The notes under the pieces: generated by a model
Database searches by the model: none
What the model was told of the DNA's origin: nothing
Seen by the model: the letters and a program-made list of their open reading frames with translations, nothing else
Translations under genes and position numbers: made by a program
In this document: one piece after another, positions 45,406-54,319 of the stretch
Numbering within the stretch: the stretch's first letter is position 1
Layout: each line of letters starts with the position of its first letter
Assembly (NCBI GenBank): GCA_023433405.1
Contig: JAEZCT010000050.1
Coordinates: 80,578 to 144,577 of the forward strand
DNA length: 64,000 bases
Reading direction: 5' to 3'
DNA from: Bacillota bacterium
GTDB lineage: Bacteria > Bacillota > Clostridia > Oscillospirales > Ruminococcaceae

Positions 45406-46221
45406 TCAGAATTTTTCAATATCCACCACATTGACGTTTTCTCGGATATCCGCGCCCAGAAAGCGCGCCGCAATCTCTGCGAAATCATCCGGCTGGTCAC
45501 CCACATAAAACACGGCGGAGCCGGTACCCGTGCTTTCGCTGACAAGTCCCATTGATTTGAGGGTGGCTGCGGCATAGCGGGCGGTCTCTTTTCCTGCGTC
45601 AATCAGGGTGATGTCGCCGCCCAAAACGTCCCCGATGACATCATACAGGAGCGGGTAATGGGTACAGCCTAGGATGACGGTGTCAATATCCTCGTTCTTT
45701 AAGGCGTTGAGGTACTCCTTCGCCACCAATTGGGTTACAAGATTATCGCGCCCGATGTAGCCGTTTTCCACCAGCGGCACAAACAGGGGGCACGCCTTGC
45801 CGATTACACGGGCTGTGGGGTTTACCGCGCGGATGGCCTTGCCGTAAGCGCCGCTGCGCACCGTGGCGGTGGTGCCGATTACGGCAATATCACCCTTGCG
45901 GTTTGCGGCGCAGGCGGCCTGAGCCGCGGGGCCGAGCACGCGGATTATGGGAACCGGCTGCTCACTGATAAGCTCCTCAGTTAAAATGGAGCTGACCGTG
46001 CCGCAGGCAATAATAATGAGCTTTACGTCATGGGTGAGCAAAAACCGGATATCCTGCCGCGCGTACCGGGTAATAATCTCCCGGCTTCGTGTGCCGTAGG
46101 GTACGCGGGCGGTGTCGCCAAAATATACAATATTCTCATGAGGCAGGAGCTGTTGTAACTCCTTGACGGTGGTAAGACCGCCAAGGCCGGAATCAAACAC
46201 GCCTATGCTTCGATTGTCCAT
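45406..46221 (-). CDS. murI: Glutamate racemase
   Basis: Makes D-glutamate for peptidoglycan. A 271-residue enzyme with FDSGLGGLTTVKEL at the N-terminus, GDTARVPYG, the first catalytic cysteine in IIACGTVSS (ACGT rather than the usual ACNT) and the second in LGCTHYPLL. The ATG at 46221 has GGAAAGG 13 bases upstream; the ATG at 46233 is almost on top of that SD. It lies 92 bases downstream of ddl, grouping two wall-precursor genes. Confidence 0.95.
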   Translation of the reverse strand: MDNRSIGVFDSGLGGLTTVKELQQLLPHENIVYFGDTARVPYGTRSREIITRYARQDIRFLLTHDVKLIIIACGTVSSILTEELISEQPVPIIRVLGPAAQAACAANRKGDIAVIGTTATVRSGAYGKAIRAVNPTARVIGKACPLFVPLVENGYIGRDNLVTQLVAKEYLNALKNEDIDTVILGCTHYPLLYDVIGDVLGGDITLIDAGKETARYAAATLKSMGLVSESTGTGSAVFYVGDQPDDFAEIAARFLGADIRENVNVVDIEKF

Positions 46222-46313
46222 CCGTATGACCATGCCTTTCCGGCGTTCGCGTCATAATGGCACTAAACACCATGAAAACTTGCGGTAACGGGCTAAAATA
46301 TAAGGGTTAAATG

Positions 46314-47387
46314 TTATATCAGAAATTCGCGCTCCAGCGCAAGGGTAACAAGCCGGTCAATCAGCTCGGGATACGGGATGCCCGACGCCTCGCACAGCTT
46401 TGGGTACATGCTGATATGGGTAAAGCCCGGGATGGTGTTAATCTCGTTGAGGATTACCGTACCGTCCGCCTTCGCGAAGAAATCGACACGCGCAAGGCCG
46501 GAGCAGCCGAGGGTACGAAAGGTTTTTACGGCAGCCTCACGCACCAACTGCGCGGTTTCGGCAGACAGGCGGGCGGGGATATAAAGATCGGTTGTGCCGT
46601 CAAAATATTTGGCGTTATAGTCGTAAAACTCCGCCTTGGGCGCAATTTCGCCCACAATGGAGGCGATGGGGTGGTCGTTGCCCAGCACGGCGCACTCCAC
46701 CTCCTGCCCCGTCACCGCCTGTTCGGCGACAATCTTTTTATCGTGAAGAAGGGCAAGCTCAATGGCGGTCCTCAGCCCGGCGTCGTCGACCGCCCGGCTG
46801 ACACCCACAGAGGAACCGGCGTTGGCGGGCTTAATAAACATAGGGTAGCCGAGCTTTTCGCGCAAACGGCGCTCTAGCTCCTCAAAATCCGCGAGTGCAT
46901 CGGCGGTGAACCAGTCCCACGGGGTGCTGAGTATGCCCGCCCCGTCGGTGGCTGTGCGCGCCATCGCCTTATCCATGCATACGGCGCAGGACAGGGTGTC
47001 GCATCCCACAAACGGAATGCCCGCAATGGTAAAGAGCCCCTGCAGCGTGCCGTCCTCGCAATTTTTTCCGTGCACCACGGGAAAGACCACATCCAGGGGG
47101 GTAATTTCGGTGCCGCCGCCGGGCTTAGTCTCCAACACCCCATGCGCCGCCCGGTCGGGCAGCACATACGCGGGGGTGACAAACTCCGGCACGTCCCACT
47201 CATCCGAGCGGATGCGCTCCACCGGTCCCCGGTAGCGCAGCCAGCGTCCGTCCTTGGTAATGCCCAGCATTACAATGTCGTATTTATCCGCGTTGATATT
47301 ATGAAGTACCGAGGACGCGCTCATCAGCGACACCTCGTACTCGCTGGACGCGCCGCCGAATATTACGCCTAACTTCAGTCTTGACAA
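46314..47387 (-). CDS. ddl: D-alanine--D-alanine ligase
   Basis: Makes the D-Ala-D-Ala dipeptide for cell-wall precursors. A 357-residue ATP-grasp enzyme with IFGGASSEYEVSL, VVHGKNCEDGTLQG, GCDTLSCAVCMDK, and the metal-binding ILNEINTIPGF. The omega-loop reads YDYNAKY, the KY form of D-Ala-D-Ala ligases rather than the KH form of D-lactate ligases. It is the first gene of the leftward ddl-murI-DUF1934-argS group. Confidence 0.94.
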   Translation of the reverse strand: MSRLKLGVIFGGASSEYEVSLMSASSVLHNINADKYDIVMLGITKDGRWLRYRGPVERIRSDEWDVPEFVTPAYVLPDRAAHGVLETKPGGGTEITPLDVVFPVVHGKNCEDGTLQGLFTIAGIPFVGCDTLSCAVCMDKAMARTATDGAGILSTPWDWFTADALADFEELERRLREKLGYPMFIKPANAGSSVGVSRAVDDAGLRTAIELALLHDKKIVAEQAVTGQEVECAVLGNDHPIASIVGEIAPKAEFYDYNAKYFDGTTDLYIPARLSAETAQLVREAAVKTFRTLGCSGLARVDFFAKADGTVILNEINTIPGFTHISMYPKLCEASGIPYPELIDRLVTLALEREFLI

Positions 47388-47950
47388 TTTGCGTCACTCT
47401 CCCGTACAATTAAAACGGCTCTTTTCGCCGGACCAAAACCATGGGAAAAACACGATAAGAAACGCGCAACCCTTACCCTTGCCGCATACCATTATAAATG
47501 AATATTGCAGCCGGGCAAAAAGTAGTACCCGCTTCACGCGTTCACGCCTCAAACAATACAGTTTATTTTAGCAAAGTCAAAGGGCAAAAGCAATATTTAT
47601 CGGTGGTTTCATGAAAAATCCATAAATTATTGGCAAATACTTGGAGAATGGCTGTTGACTTCTCTTTGGGTTTGTGTTATATTAGTGATACCTCTAAAAG
47701 GGTTATTTTTTTGCGCGTTTTTTCAGCAATGCAAAAGCGGGCAAAGAGTATAGCTGGCGGCGAAGTGCCGCACCACAAGGCTGTTATATAATATGGTATT
47801 CCTTTATGAAGCCTGTCACATTCGGGTGCCGGCGCATGTACGGTCTAGCCCGATAAGACCCGATTTATAAGGATGAATATTTATTTTTGGTTTAGCCTTT
47901 TGTTTTTTACGAGGGAGGCAAAAAAATCCGTCTTACTGGAGGTGCCGATA
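47388..47950. other. Intergenic region, ddl / rpmG
   Basis: About 560 bp. It has the rightward promoter at 47655-47683 and then an unexplained leader of about 260 bases. I looked for a tRNA or other RNA gene and saw none. Confidence 0.5.
47655..47683 (+). promoter_or_regulatory. rpmG-secE-nusG promoter
   Basis: TTGACT (47655-47660), 17-bp spacer, TATATT (47678-47683). Confidence 0.75.
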
Positions 47951-48100
47951 ATGAGAGTTCGGGTTACCCTTGCTTGCACAGAGTGCAAACAGCGCAATTA
48001 CAACACCATGAAAAACAAAAAGAACGACCCCGACCGGCTTGAAATGAACAAGTACTGCCGGTTCTGCAAGAAACACACGTCACACAAGGAAACCAAATAG
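47951..48100 (+). CDS. rpmG: 50S ribosomal protein L33
   Basis: A 49-residue bL33 with four zinc cysteines (CTEC at about 9-12 and CRFC at about 36-39), so it is the zinc-containing paralogue. The ATG at 47951 has GGAGG 8 bases upstream; an in-frame extension further upstream is not L33-like. First gene of the L33-SecE-NusG group. Confidence 0.96.
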   Translation: MRVRVTLACTECKQRNYNTMKNKKNDPDRLEMNKYCRFCKKHTSHKETK

Positions 48101-48121
48101 GAAGGAACAGGAGGGACCAAA

Positions 48122-48358
48122 ATGGCCGCTAGTACGGAAAACAAAGAACGCAAGTTCAGTCCTGCACGTTTCTTCAAGCGCATTGCCCGTTTCTTTAAGG
48201 ATATGAGGGGCGAGACCAAAAAGATTGTATGGCCTACAAAGCAGCAGCTGTGGAACAGTACGCTTGTTGTACTTGTTATTATGCTGGGTGCGGGCGTCAT
48301 CATCTGGCTGCTGGATCTTGGATTCGGCGAGCTGGTCAAGCTCGTTCTCGGAGCCTGA
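48122..48358 (+). CDS. secE: Preprotein translocase subunit SecE
   Basis: A 78-residue single-span SecE. It has a basic N-terminal region, the conserved amphipathic MRGETKKIVWPTKQQL, then one transmembrane helix (about residues 47-68). It stabilises SecY in the SecYEG channel. It sits 21 bases after rpmG and 26 before nusG. Confidence 0.96.
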   Translation: MAASTENKERKFSPARFFKRIARFFKDMRGETKKIVWPTKQQLWNSTLVVLVIMLGAGVIIWLLDLGFGELVKLVLGA

Positions 48359-48384
48359 TAAACGCGTAAGCGGGAGGAAGCATT

Positions 48385-48906
48385 ATGTCTGATGCCGCAA
48401 AATGGTATGTCGTACACACCTATTCGGGCTATGAAAACAAGGTAGCGGGCAACCTTGAAAAAATGGTTGAGAACCGCCGCCTTTCCGACCTTATCCAGGA
48501 GATAAGGGTACCCACCGAGAAGGTGATAGAGTATAAGGACGACAAAAAGCGCGAGGTGGAGCGCAAAATTTTCCCCGGCTATGTGCTGGTGAAGATGGTT
48601 ATGGACGACGACTCTTGGTATGTCGTGCGCAACATCCGCGGCGTCACAGGCTTTGTGGGCCCCGCTTCCAAGCCAATTCCTCTTACCGAGGAGGAGGTTC
48701 TCGCGCTGGGCGTTGAGAAGAAGCAGGTCGATATCCGGTTTGCCATTGGCGACTCGGTTCGCGTAACAAGCGGACCGCTGGAGGGCTTTATTGGCACGGT
48801 TGAGGCGATAGACGCGGATAAGAACAAGGTGCGTGTTATCGTATCCATGTTCGGGCGCGAAACCCCGGCCGAGCTTGAGCTTGACCAGGCGGAGCCTGTG
48901 GAGTAG
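48385..48906 (+). CDS. nusG: Transcription termination/antitermination factor NusG
   Basis: A 173-residue NusG. The NGN domain begins KWYVVHTYSGYENKVA and includes FPGYVLVKM. The C-terminal KOW domain contains GDSVRVTSGPLEGFIGTVEAID. It couples RNA polymerase to Rho, ribosomes and leader elements. GGGAGG precedes the ATG. Confidence 0.97.
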   Translation: MSDAAKWYVVHTYSGYENKVAGNLEKMVENRRLSDLIQEIRVPTEKVIEYKDDKKREVERKIFPGYVLVKMVMDDDSWYVVRNIRGVTGFVGPASKPIPLTEEEVLALGVEKKQVDIRFAIGDSVRVTSGPLEGFIGTVEAIDADKNKVRVIVSMFGRETPAELELDQAEPVE

Positions 48907-49202
48907 GGCTTATCGGTTCTTGCTTTGGGCAATGGTTGCTTTGGTGCTCTTGAATGTGCGGACGTTTTTTTACCCCTGCGTTCAATCCGCCGGCCCTTTG
49001 GCCGGTGACCATTACTTGTTTTGCCGGTTTTGTGCGGGGGATTTTCCGGCTAACCAAAAACTGCCCTGTTTCCTGCAGCCATATTCGGCTGCTTAGTGGG
49101 AGGAATAAAAATACCATATTTATTCCGAAAACCATACTAGTTCCGTTTTGAGTATTTTTATGACGGAATGGGTATTACCACTTTAATTTGGAGGTGCAAA
49201 CA
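48907..49202 (+). other. nusG-rplK spacer
   Basis: About 296 bases, longer than usual for this junction. A CCGGCC/GGCCGG hairpin lies near 48990-49007. No promoter or gene stands out. It could contain an L11/L1 regulatory site upstream of rplK, but I cannot show one. Confidence 0.45.
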
Positions 49203-49628
49203 ATGGCTCAAAAGGTTGTGGGCTTTATTAAGCTCCAGATACCGGCCGGCAAGGCCACTCCGGCGCCGCCCGTAGGCCCTGCGCTGGGTCAGCACGGCGT
49301 CAACATCATGGCGTTTACAAAGGAATTTAACGAGCGTACAAAGGGCGATGTGGGTCTTATCATCCCTGTCGTTATCAGTGTTTATGCCGACCGTTCTTTC
49401 AGCTTTGTAACCAAGACTCCGCCCGCCGCTATTCTGATTAAGAAGGCCGTGGGAATTGAGTCGGGTTCCGGCGTGCCCAACAAAACAAAGGTTGCAAAGA
49501 TTACCAGGGAGCAGATTAGAAAGATAGCCGAGCAGAAAATGCCCGATTTGAATGCAGCGAGTGTCGATGCCGCCGCCAGCATGGTAGCGGGTACGGCCAG
49601 AAGCATGGGCGTAGAAGTCGCGGACTGA
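49203..49628 (+). CDS. rplK: 50S ribosomal protein L11
   Basis: A 141-residue uL11 with the proline-rich [23 protein letters not shown] start and the RNA-binding C-terminal domain ([19 protein letters not shown]). It forms the GTPase-associated centre with L10/L12. The ATG at 49203 has GGAGG 8 bases upstream. rplA follows 58 bases later. Confidence 0.97.
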   Translation: MAQKVVGFIKLQIPAGKATPAPPVGPALGQHGVNIMAFTKEFNERTKGDVGLIIPVVISVYADRSFSFVTKTPPAAILIKKAVGIESGSGVPNKTKVAKITREQIRKIAEQKMPDLNAASVDAAASMVAGTARSMGVEVAD

Positions 49629-49686
49629 TTGCTTCCGGGTGGGAGGAAATTTCCGCTATTAACCACTCAATTAGGAGGAACTTTGA

Positions 49687-50379
49687 ATGAAACACGGCAA
49701 GAATTATCAGGAAAGCGCGAAGCTTGTCGACCGTGCGAAACTGTACGACACGTCTGAAGCGCTGGATGTATGCGTAAAAACCGCCAAGGCGAAGTTTGAT
49801 GAAACCGTTGAGATCCATGTACGTCTGGGCGTAGACTCCCGTCACGCCGAGCAGCAGGTGCGCGGCGCGGTGGTGCTACCCAACGGTACAGGTAAAAAAA
49901 TGCGCGTTTTGGTGTTTGCCAAGGGCGATAAGGCGGAGGACGCCACCAAGGCGGGCGCTGAGTATGTCGGCGCCGAGGATTTGGTCGCCAAGATCCAAAA
50001 CGAAGGCTGGACCGATTTTGATGTTGTCGTAGCAAGCCCTGACATGATGGGTCTTGTAGGACGTCTTGGTAAGGTGCTTGGTCCCCGCGGACTGATGCCT
50101 AACCCCAAGGCGGGTACGGTTACGCCCGATGTCGGTCGCGCCGTTACCGAAGCGAAGGCCGGTAAGATTGAATACCGCCTTGACAAAACCAACATCATCC
50201 ATTGCCCCATTGGCAAGGCGTCCTTCGGCGTAGAGAAGCTCTCGCAGAACTTTGATACTCTGATGGGTGCGATTGTTAAGGCAAAGCCTGCCGCAGCAAA
50301 GGGTCAGTATGTCAAGAGCTGCGTCATCGCTACCACAATGGGTCCCGGCGTGCGCATTAATCCTTCTCGTTTTGTCTAA
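49687..50379 (+). CDS. rplA: 50S ribosomal protein L1
   Basis: A 230-residue uL1 with [21 protein letters not shown], the [15 protein letters not shown] signature and the usual C-terminal [11 protein letters not shown]. It forms the L1 stalk and in many bacteria represses its own operon. AGGAGG precedes the ATG. Confidence 0.97.
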   Translation: MKHGKNYQESAKLVDRAKLYDTSEALDVCVKTAKAKFDETVEIHVRLGVDSRHAEQQVRGAVVLPNGTGKKMRVLVFAKGDKAEDATKAGAEYVGAEDLVAKIQNEGWTDFDVVVASPDMMGLVGRLGKVLGPRGLMPNPKAGTVTPDVGRAVTEAKAGKIEYRLDKTNIIHCPIGKASFGVEKLSQNFDTLMGAIVKAKPAAAKGQYVKSCVIATTMGPGVRINPSRFV

Positions 50380-50407
50380 GCTTTTTGCCTTTTCGGCAAT
50401 TTACCGC

Positions 50408-50437
50408 TTGACAAAGCGGGCAGTATAGCGATATAAT
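50408..50437 (+). promoter_or_regulatory. rplJ-rplL promoter
   Basis: TTGACA (50408-50413), 18-bp spacer, TATAAT (50432-50437), so rplJL has its own start in addition to any read-through from rplKA. Confidence 0.8.
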
Positions 50438-50444
50438 CTATCAT

Positions 50445-50560
50445 GTTGTCTTTACCCTAAGACAGCAGGTGCTTTAGGGCAAAAATTGCCCTTGGGCGTA
50501 ACGGGATACCATCCCCCCTGCCGAGGAGTAAGAGCAAGGTTTATGCAGTAAAAACCGGTA
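50445..50560 (+). ncRNA. L10 leader (autoregulatory)
   Basis: It has the hallmarks of the L10(L12)4-binding leader: CCTAAGACAGCAGGTGCTTTAGG near 50456 and the later CCCCCTGCCGAGGAG near 50514, immediately upstream of rplJ. Binding of the L10-L12 complex should limit its own synthesis. Confidence 0.87.
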
Positions 50561-50587
50561 CGCTCGGTTTTGTATATAAACTTTTTT

Positions 50588-50626
50588 GCCCTTTTCTCCG
50601 GCTTTAAACGGGGAAAAGGGCTTTTT
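50588..50626 (+). terminator. Attenuator terminator in the rplJ leader
   Basis: GCCCTTTTCTCCG pairs with CGGGGAAAAGGGC (one asymmetry), followed by TTTTTG. It lies between the L10 leader and rplJ, so regulation by attenuation is plausible. Confidence 0.8.
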
Positions 50627-50680
50627 GCGTTATGCAAGGCTCTTTATGTCCCCACAATTTTTCAGGAGGTGAACTTAAAG

Positions 50681-51211
50681 TTGCCAAGTGAGAGTGCATT
50701 AAAATCCAAACAGGAATTTGTCAAGGAGCTTAGCGAACAGCTGGCAGGCGCCGTTGCGGGTGTAATCGTTGATTACAAGGGCATTACCGTAGCCGACGAC
50801 ACCAAGCTGCGCCGCGAGCTGCGTGAGGCGGGCATTGAGTATGCGGTTGTAAAAAACACCATGCTTCGTTTTGCCGCGAAAAACGCAAAGCTTGATGGAC
50901 TTGCCAGCGTGCTGGAGGGTACCACCGCAATTGCCATCAGCAATTCGGACCCCGTTGTAGCCGCAAAGATTCTCGGTAAATACGCCGAGGGTTCCAAGGG
51001 TAAGTTTACCATCAAGGCGGGCTTCGTAGACGGCGAGGTGCTCGACGCCAAGAAGACCGAGGAGCTGGGCAAGCTGCCTTCGAAGGAACAGCTTCTGTGC
51101 CAGTTGCTTTCCGTACTCAACGGCAATATCCGCGGGCTGGCTGTCGCTCTTAACGCGATTGCCGAGAAGCAGGGCGGCGCACCCGCCGAAGAGGCTCCCG
51201 CCGCGGAATAA
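50681..51211 (+). CDS. rplJ: 50S ribosomal protein L10
   Basis: A 176-residue uL10: N-terminal rRNA-binding domain (QEFVKELSEQLAGAVAGVIVDYKG, VVKNTMLRFA) and a C-terminal helix that carries the L12 dimers. The TTG at 50681 has a perfect AGGAGGTG SD 9 bases upstream; the longer upstream frame passes through the attenuator and is rejected. Confidence 0.95.
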   Translation: MPSESALKSKQEFVKELSEQLAGAVAGVIVDYKGITVADDTKLRRELREAGIEYAVVKNTMLRFAAKNAKLDGLASVLEGTTAIAISNSDPVVAAKILGKYAEGSKGKFTIKAGFVDGEVLDAKKTEELGKLPSKEQLLCQLLSVLNGNIRGLAVALNAIAEKQGGAPAEEAPAAE

Positions 51212-51335
51212 CGCCGCGAACCGTACCAACACAGGTGCAGCTTCTGCCTGACGGCACAGCGCACCGCAATGACGTTACTTTGCGGGGGGAACCTTGGCGA
51301 AGAAAACGAAAAAATTACTAGGAGGGTTATCTGAA

Positions 51336-51710
51336 ATGGCTTCTGAGAAGATTACTAAATTTGTAGAAGAGATCAAGACCTTGACCGTTTTGGAGCTTAA
51401 CGAGCTTGTTAAGGCAATTGAAGAGGAGTTCGGCGTTTCCGCTGCCGCTCCCGTTATGGTTGCAGGTCCCGCTGCTGCGGCTGCCGTTGCTGAGGAGAAG
51501 ACCGAGTTTGACGTTATCCTTGCCGAGGTTGGCGCCAACAAGATGGCTGTCATCAAGGTTGTTAAGGATGTTGCCGGTCTTGGCCTTAAGGAGGCAAAGG
51601 ACTTTGTTGAGGCCGCTCCCAAGGCGCTCAAGGAAGGCATTTCCAAGAACGATGCCGACGAGCTTGCCAAGAAGCTGGAAGAAGCCGGCGCGAAGGCTCA
51701 GATTAAGTAA
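51336..51710 (+). CDS. rplL: 50S ribosomal protein L7/L12
   Basis: A 124-residue bL12. N-terminal dimerisation helix ([20 protein letters not shown]), Ala-rich hinge, and the C-terminal factor-binding domain ([35 protein letters not shown]). The ATG at 51336 has AGGAGGG 9 bases upstream. A strong terminator follows 30 bases after the stop, and rpoB does not follow. Confidence 0.97.
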   Translation: MASEKITKFVEEIKTLTVLELNELVKAIEEEFGVSAAAPVMVAGPAAAAAVAEEKTEFDVILAEVGANKMAVIKVVKDVAGLGLKEAKDFVEAAPKALKEGISKNDADELAKKLEEAGAKAQIK

Positions 51711-51740
51711 TAAGCGCATAGTGCTATGCGTTGTGCAGAG

Positions 51741-51769
51741 AAAGACCGCCTTCGGGCGGTCTTTTTTTG
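51741..51769 (+). terminator. rplJL terminator
   Basis: AAAGACCGCC / GGCGGTCTTT with a TTCG tetraloop, then Ts. Confidence 0.93.
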
Positions 51770-51823
51770 TGCAGTCACTTAAGGCTTGCACAAAAATGAG
51801 GAAAGCGGTAAACTGGTTTATAA

Positions 51824-51923
51824 TACTAATCTCCTCAAAAAGAGTCGATAAAAATCCGCGTGAAAACCCATAAATTAAAGCTTTTCACTTGATTTTTATA
51901 CTCTTTTATATCGGATATTAGTA
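51824..51923 (+). repeat. MITE-like element, full copy A
   Basis: 100 bp, ends TACTAAT and ATTAGTA, flanked by TAA duplications (51821-51823 and 51924-51926). It forms a long imperfect hairpin. It lies between the rplL terminator and the esterase gene and is almost identical to copy B. Confidence 0.95.
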
Positions 51924-51966
51924 TAATACGAATATCGCTACATAATAATCGACAGGAGGACGCGGC

Positions 51967-52848
51967 ATGACGGGTCAAGGCAAGCAAAAGGCAGGAATAC
52001 TGGATTTGGCGGTTACGGATTTGGAATGGCTCTATGTACCCAACGTGGAATACGCCGACTATGGGGGCTGTAAACGGTATTTGCAGATGATAGTGCCCTA
52101 CAAGCCCTATTGGCAGGAGGAAAAATTCCCTCTGGTCGTCTTCATTCCGGGCTCCGCGTGGTATGAGCAGGACATGTACTCCAAGGTACCCATGCTGGGG
52201 CGGCTTGCGGAGTACGGGTATGTCGTTGCCGCGGTTCAGTATCGTGGCTCAAAGCTTGCGTCCTTTCCCGCGCAGGTGCAGGACGCTAAGGCAGCCATTC
52301 GTTTTCTGCGCTCAAGAGCGGAGGAGTATCATCTGGACACGGAGAATGTGTTTGTGTTTGGAGATTCCTCCGGCGGACATACCGCCCTGTTAGCGGGCTT
52401 TACGCAGGATAACGGGGAGCTTGATTCGGATTTATACCCCGGGTATTCCTGCTCGGTCAGTGGCATCATCGACTATTCCGGCCCTGCCGAGCTGCTCAAA
52501 TGCAGGCAGGAGGCCGAACAGCGCGGGGTACCCGCAAATGAACCCATGCCACTTGACGACCTGTTTGGCGGCAGGGATATCCGCAGCATTCCCGAGCTTG
52601 TGGCAAAGGCAAGCTGTCTTGAGTATATTAAACGAGAAATCCCCATCCCACCGGTTTTAATCTTTCATGGCGATAATGATCAGGTGGTTTGCCATACCCA
52701 AAGCGAGCTGCTTTATCAAACACTTTTGGAGCAGGGGAAGGAAGCGGAATTTTATCTCATTCCGGGCGCGGGGCACGGGGGACCTCCGTTTTGGGGTAAA
52801 GAGGTTTTAAACCTGATTCACAATTTTCTGCAAACGCATATCCGCTAG
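51967..52848 (+). CDS. Alpha/beta-hydrolase, esterase/lipase-like
   Basis: A 293-residue alpha/beta-hydrolase of the BD-FAE/acetylesterase type. It has the oxyanion strand FPLVVFIPGSAW (about residues 54-65), nucleophile GDSSGGH (S134), acid loop FHGDNDQVV and histidine GAGHGG near the end. There is no signal peptide, so it acts in the cytosol, plausibly removing acetyl groups from imported oligosaccharides of the adjacent locus (inference). AGGAGG precedes the ATG. A diverged fragment of the same gene end recurs at 61446-61660. Confidence 0.85.
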   Translation: MTGQGKQKAGILDLAVTDLEWLYVPNVEYADYGGCKRYLQMIVPYKPYWQEEKFPLVVFIPGSAWYEQDMYSKVPMLGRLAEYGYVVAAVQYRGSKLASFPAQVQDAKAAIRFLRSRAEEYHLDTENVFVFGDSSGGHTALLAGFTQDNGELDSDLYPGYSCSVSGIIDYSGPAELLKCRQEAEQRGVPANEPMPLDDLFGGRDIRSIPELVAKASCLEYIKREIPIPPVLIFHGDNDQVVCHTQSELLYQTLLEQGKEAEFYLIPGAGHGGPPFWGKEVLNLIHNFLQTHIR

Positions 52849-52871
52849 CCTGAGGATAATTTCAAAATTTG

Positions 52872-52909
52872 AATGCAGAAAAACAGCCTTGTGGCTGTTT
52901 TTCTGCATT
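52872..52909 (+). terminator. Esterase terminator
   Basis: A 17-bp stem AATGCAGAAAAACAGCC / complement with a TTGT loop. The same terminator, diverged, stands at 61681-61719. Confidence 0.88.
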
Positions 52910-53014
52910 TCTACACTGTTTGAGTAGTAGTTAATAGCCTGCGTGGGGCTCTGCCGAGCCTTTGCATTGCCCTACCCTTTTTAACCATCTGCCCTTTTAT
53001 CTGGGGGGGGCTTT

Positions 53015-54019
53015 TTACTGCACGTCCTCTATAAACGGCGGGTTTTCACCCGTGTCGCCTTCTTCAAAATATTTAGGCCGCACATCGGGTGCGGTCCACC
53101 CCTTGTAGGTGAGCACATACTTGTGCTGGGGGGTAATGCCGTCGCGGTTGGACGTGTTGCGGTATTCTCGGGGGGTGACACCCATAATTTGACTAAAGCT
53201 GCGGTTAAAGCTCGAGATGGAGGTGATGCCCACCGACTCGGCGATGGATAGGATAGATTTGTCGGTGGATATCAGCAGCACACATGCCTGATTGATGCGC
53301 GCGGCGGTGATAAAGCTAAGGGGAGAGGTACCCATAACCGACACAAAGGTGCGCCGAAAATGAGTTTCGCTTAAACAGCACAGGTCGGCGAGGGTTTTCA
53401 TCTCAATATGGCCGGTGTAATAAAGGCTTATGTACTCAAGGGCGGGCTTAAGCACAAAGGTCTTGTTATTTTGGTCGGTCTCCCTGTTTTTCTGCTCGTC
53501 CAATATACGCAAAAGCTCATAGTACAGCACCAGCAGCAGGCTGCGTATGACGGGCATACAGTTGGCTTTGCGCTCACGCAGCTCCTCCAGCACGCTCGTG
53601 GTTAAGAAGTACAGCCGGGGATACTGGTCACGGTTAAGCAGGTAGTGGTTTATGGGCTTTTCGGGGGAACCAAGCTCGAAACCGGCATCGATGGGAAGCA
53701 TGTCGTGCAGCATACTTTCAAGGTCGATAAACACATATGACCACAGTGCCTTGGTGCCCTTGGCGGAACAGGTAGTGTGGGGAATATGGCGGGGAATAAA
53801 GGTGATGTCGCCCGCGCGAAATGGAACTTTTTCTCCCTCAAACACCAGTGTGCCGCTGTCGGAATGGCAGTAGCCGATTTCCATGCAATTGTGAAAATGC
53901 AGGCGATTGCTCATGATATCCGAAATGCGCCATTGATCGCCGTCAAGCAAAATTGCCGGAAAATCAATAGGCAGATCGTAAACACGATATTCAACTACTT
54001 TTTTAGGTGGTTTCGCCAA
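53015..54019 (-). CDS. AraC-family regulator of the sugar uptake locus
   Basis: A 334-residue AraC protein. The N-terminal cupin (HFHNCMEIGYCHSDSGTL, FIPRHIPHTT) likely senses a sugar. The C-terminal HTH pair (about 225-320) has LCCLSETHFRRTFVSVMG and GITSISSFNRSFSQIMGVTPREYR. The TTG at 54019 has AGGGG 8 bases upstream; the GTG at 54028 overlaps that SD. It diverges from the ABC transporter operon, whose promoter region it probably activates. Confidence 0.88.
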   Translation of the reverse strand: MAKPPKKVVEYRVYDLPIDFPAILLDGDQWRISDIMSNRLHFHNCMEIGYCHSDSGTLVFEGEKVPFRAGDITFIPRHIPHTTCSAKGTKALWSYVFIDLESMLHDMLPIDAGFELGSPEKPINHYLLNRDQYPRLYFLTTSVLEELRERKANCMPVIRSLLLVLYYELLRILDEQKNRETDQNNKTFVLKPALEYISLYYTGHIEMKTLADLCCLSETHFRRTFVSVMGTSPLSFITAARINQACVLLISTDKSILSIAESVGITSISSFNRSFSQIMGVTPREYRNTSNRDGITPQHKYVLTYKGWTAPDVRPKYFEEGDTGENPPFIEDVQ

Positions 54020-54319
54020 AATGATCACCCCTATTCTGTTTCGTGTACTTTATACTATAGCAGACAAGCCTAGACAAATCAACAATTATTCGCCCTGTTT
54101 CCAGGGTTGCACCAAAAGTTAATCGGTAATTATGCACGAGTAAAAACGCCAAATAAGACAAATAAACGGTCGAAATTGACTAGAAAATAATCGTTATGAA
54201 TTAGATTAAAGCTGGTATTATGTATATAATATGAGCATCAAAATAAATATTTTAGTACAAAATGACAATCGTTTTCCTGCTGCTTTATATATGCTTTATC
54301 TTCTGGAGGGATGCATGAA
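54020..54319. other. Divergent promoter region of the sugar locus
   Basis: About 300 bp, AT-rich. A TATAAT box near 54225-54230 reads toward the ABC operon but lacks a good -35, which fits activator dependence. No clear operator repeat was found by eye. Confidence 0.45.

Noticed and set aside
46314..47387. VanA/VanB-like motifs (GCDTLS, VHGKN) suggested a D-Ala-D-Lac ligase
   Set aside because: The omega-loop has AKY rather than KH, the gene lies with murI in a housekeeping group, and no vanH or vanX is adjacent.
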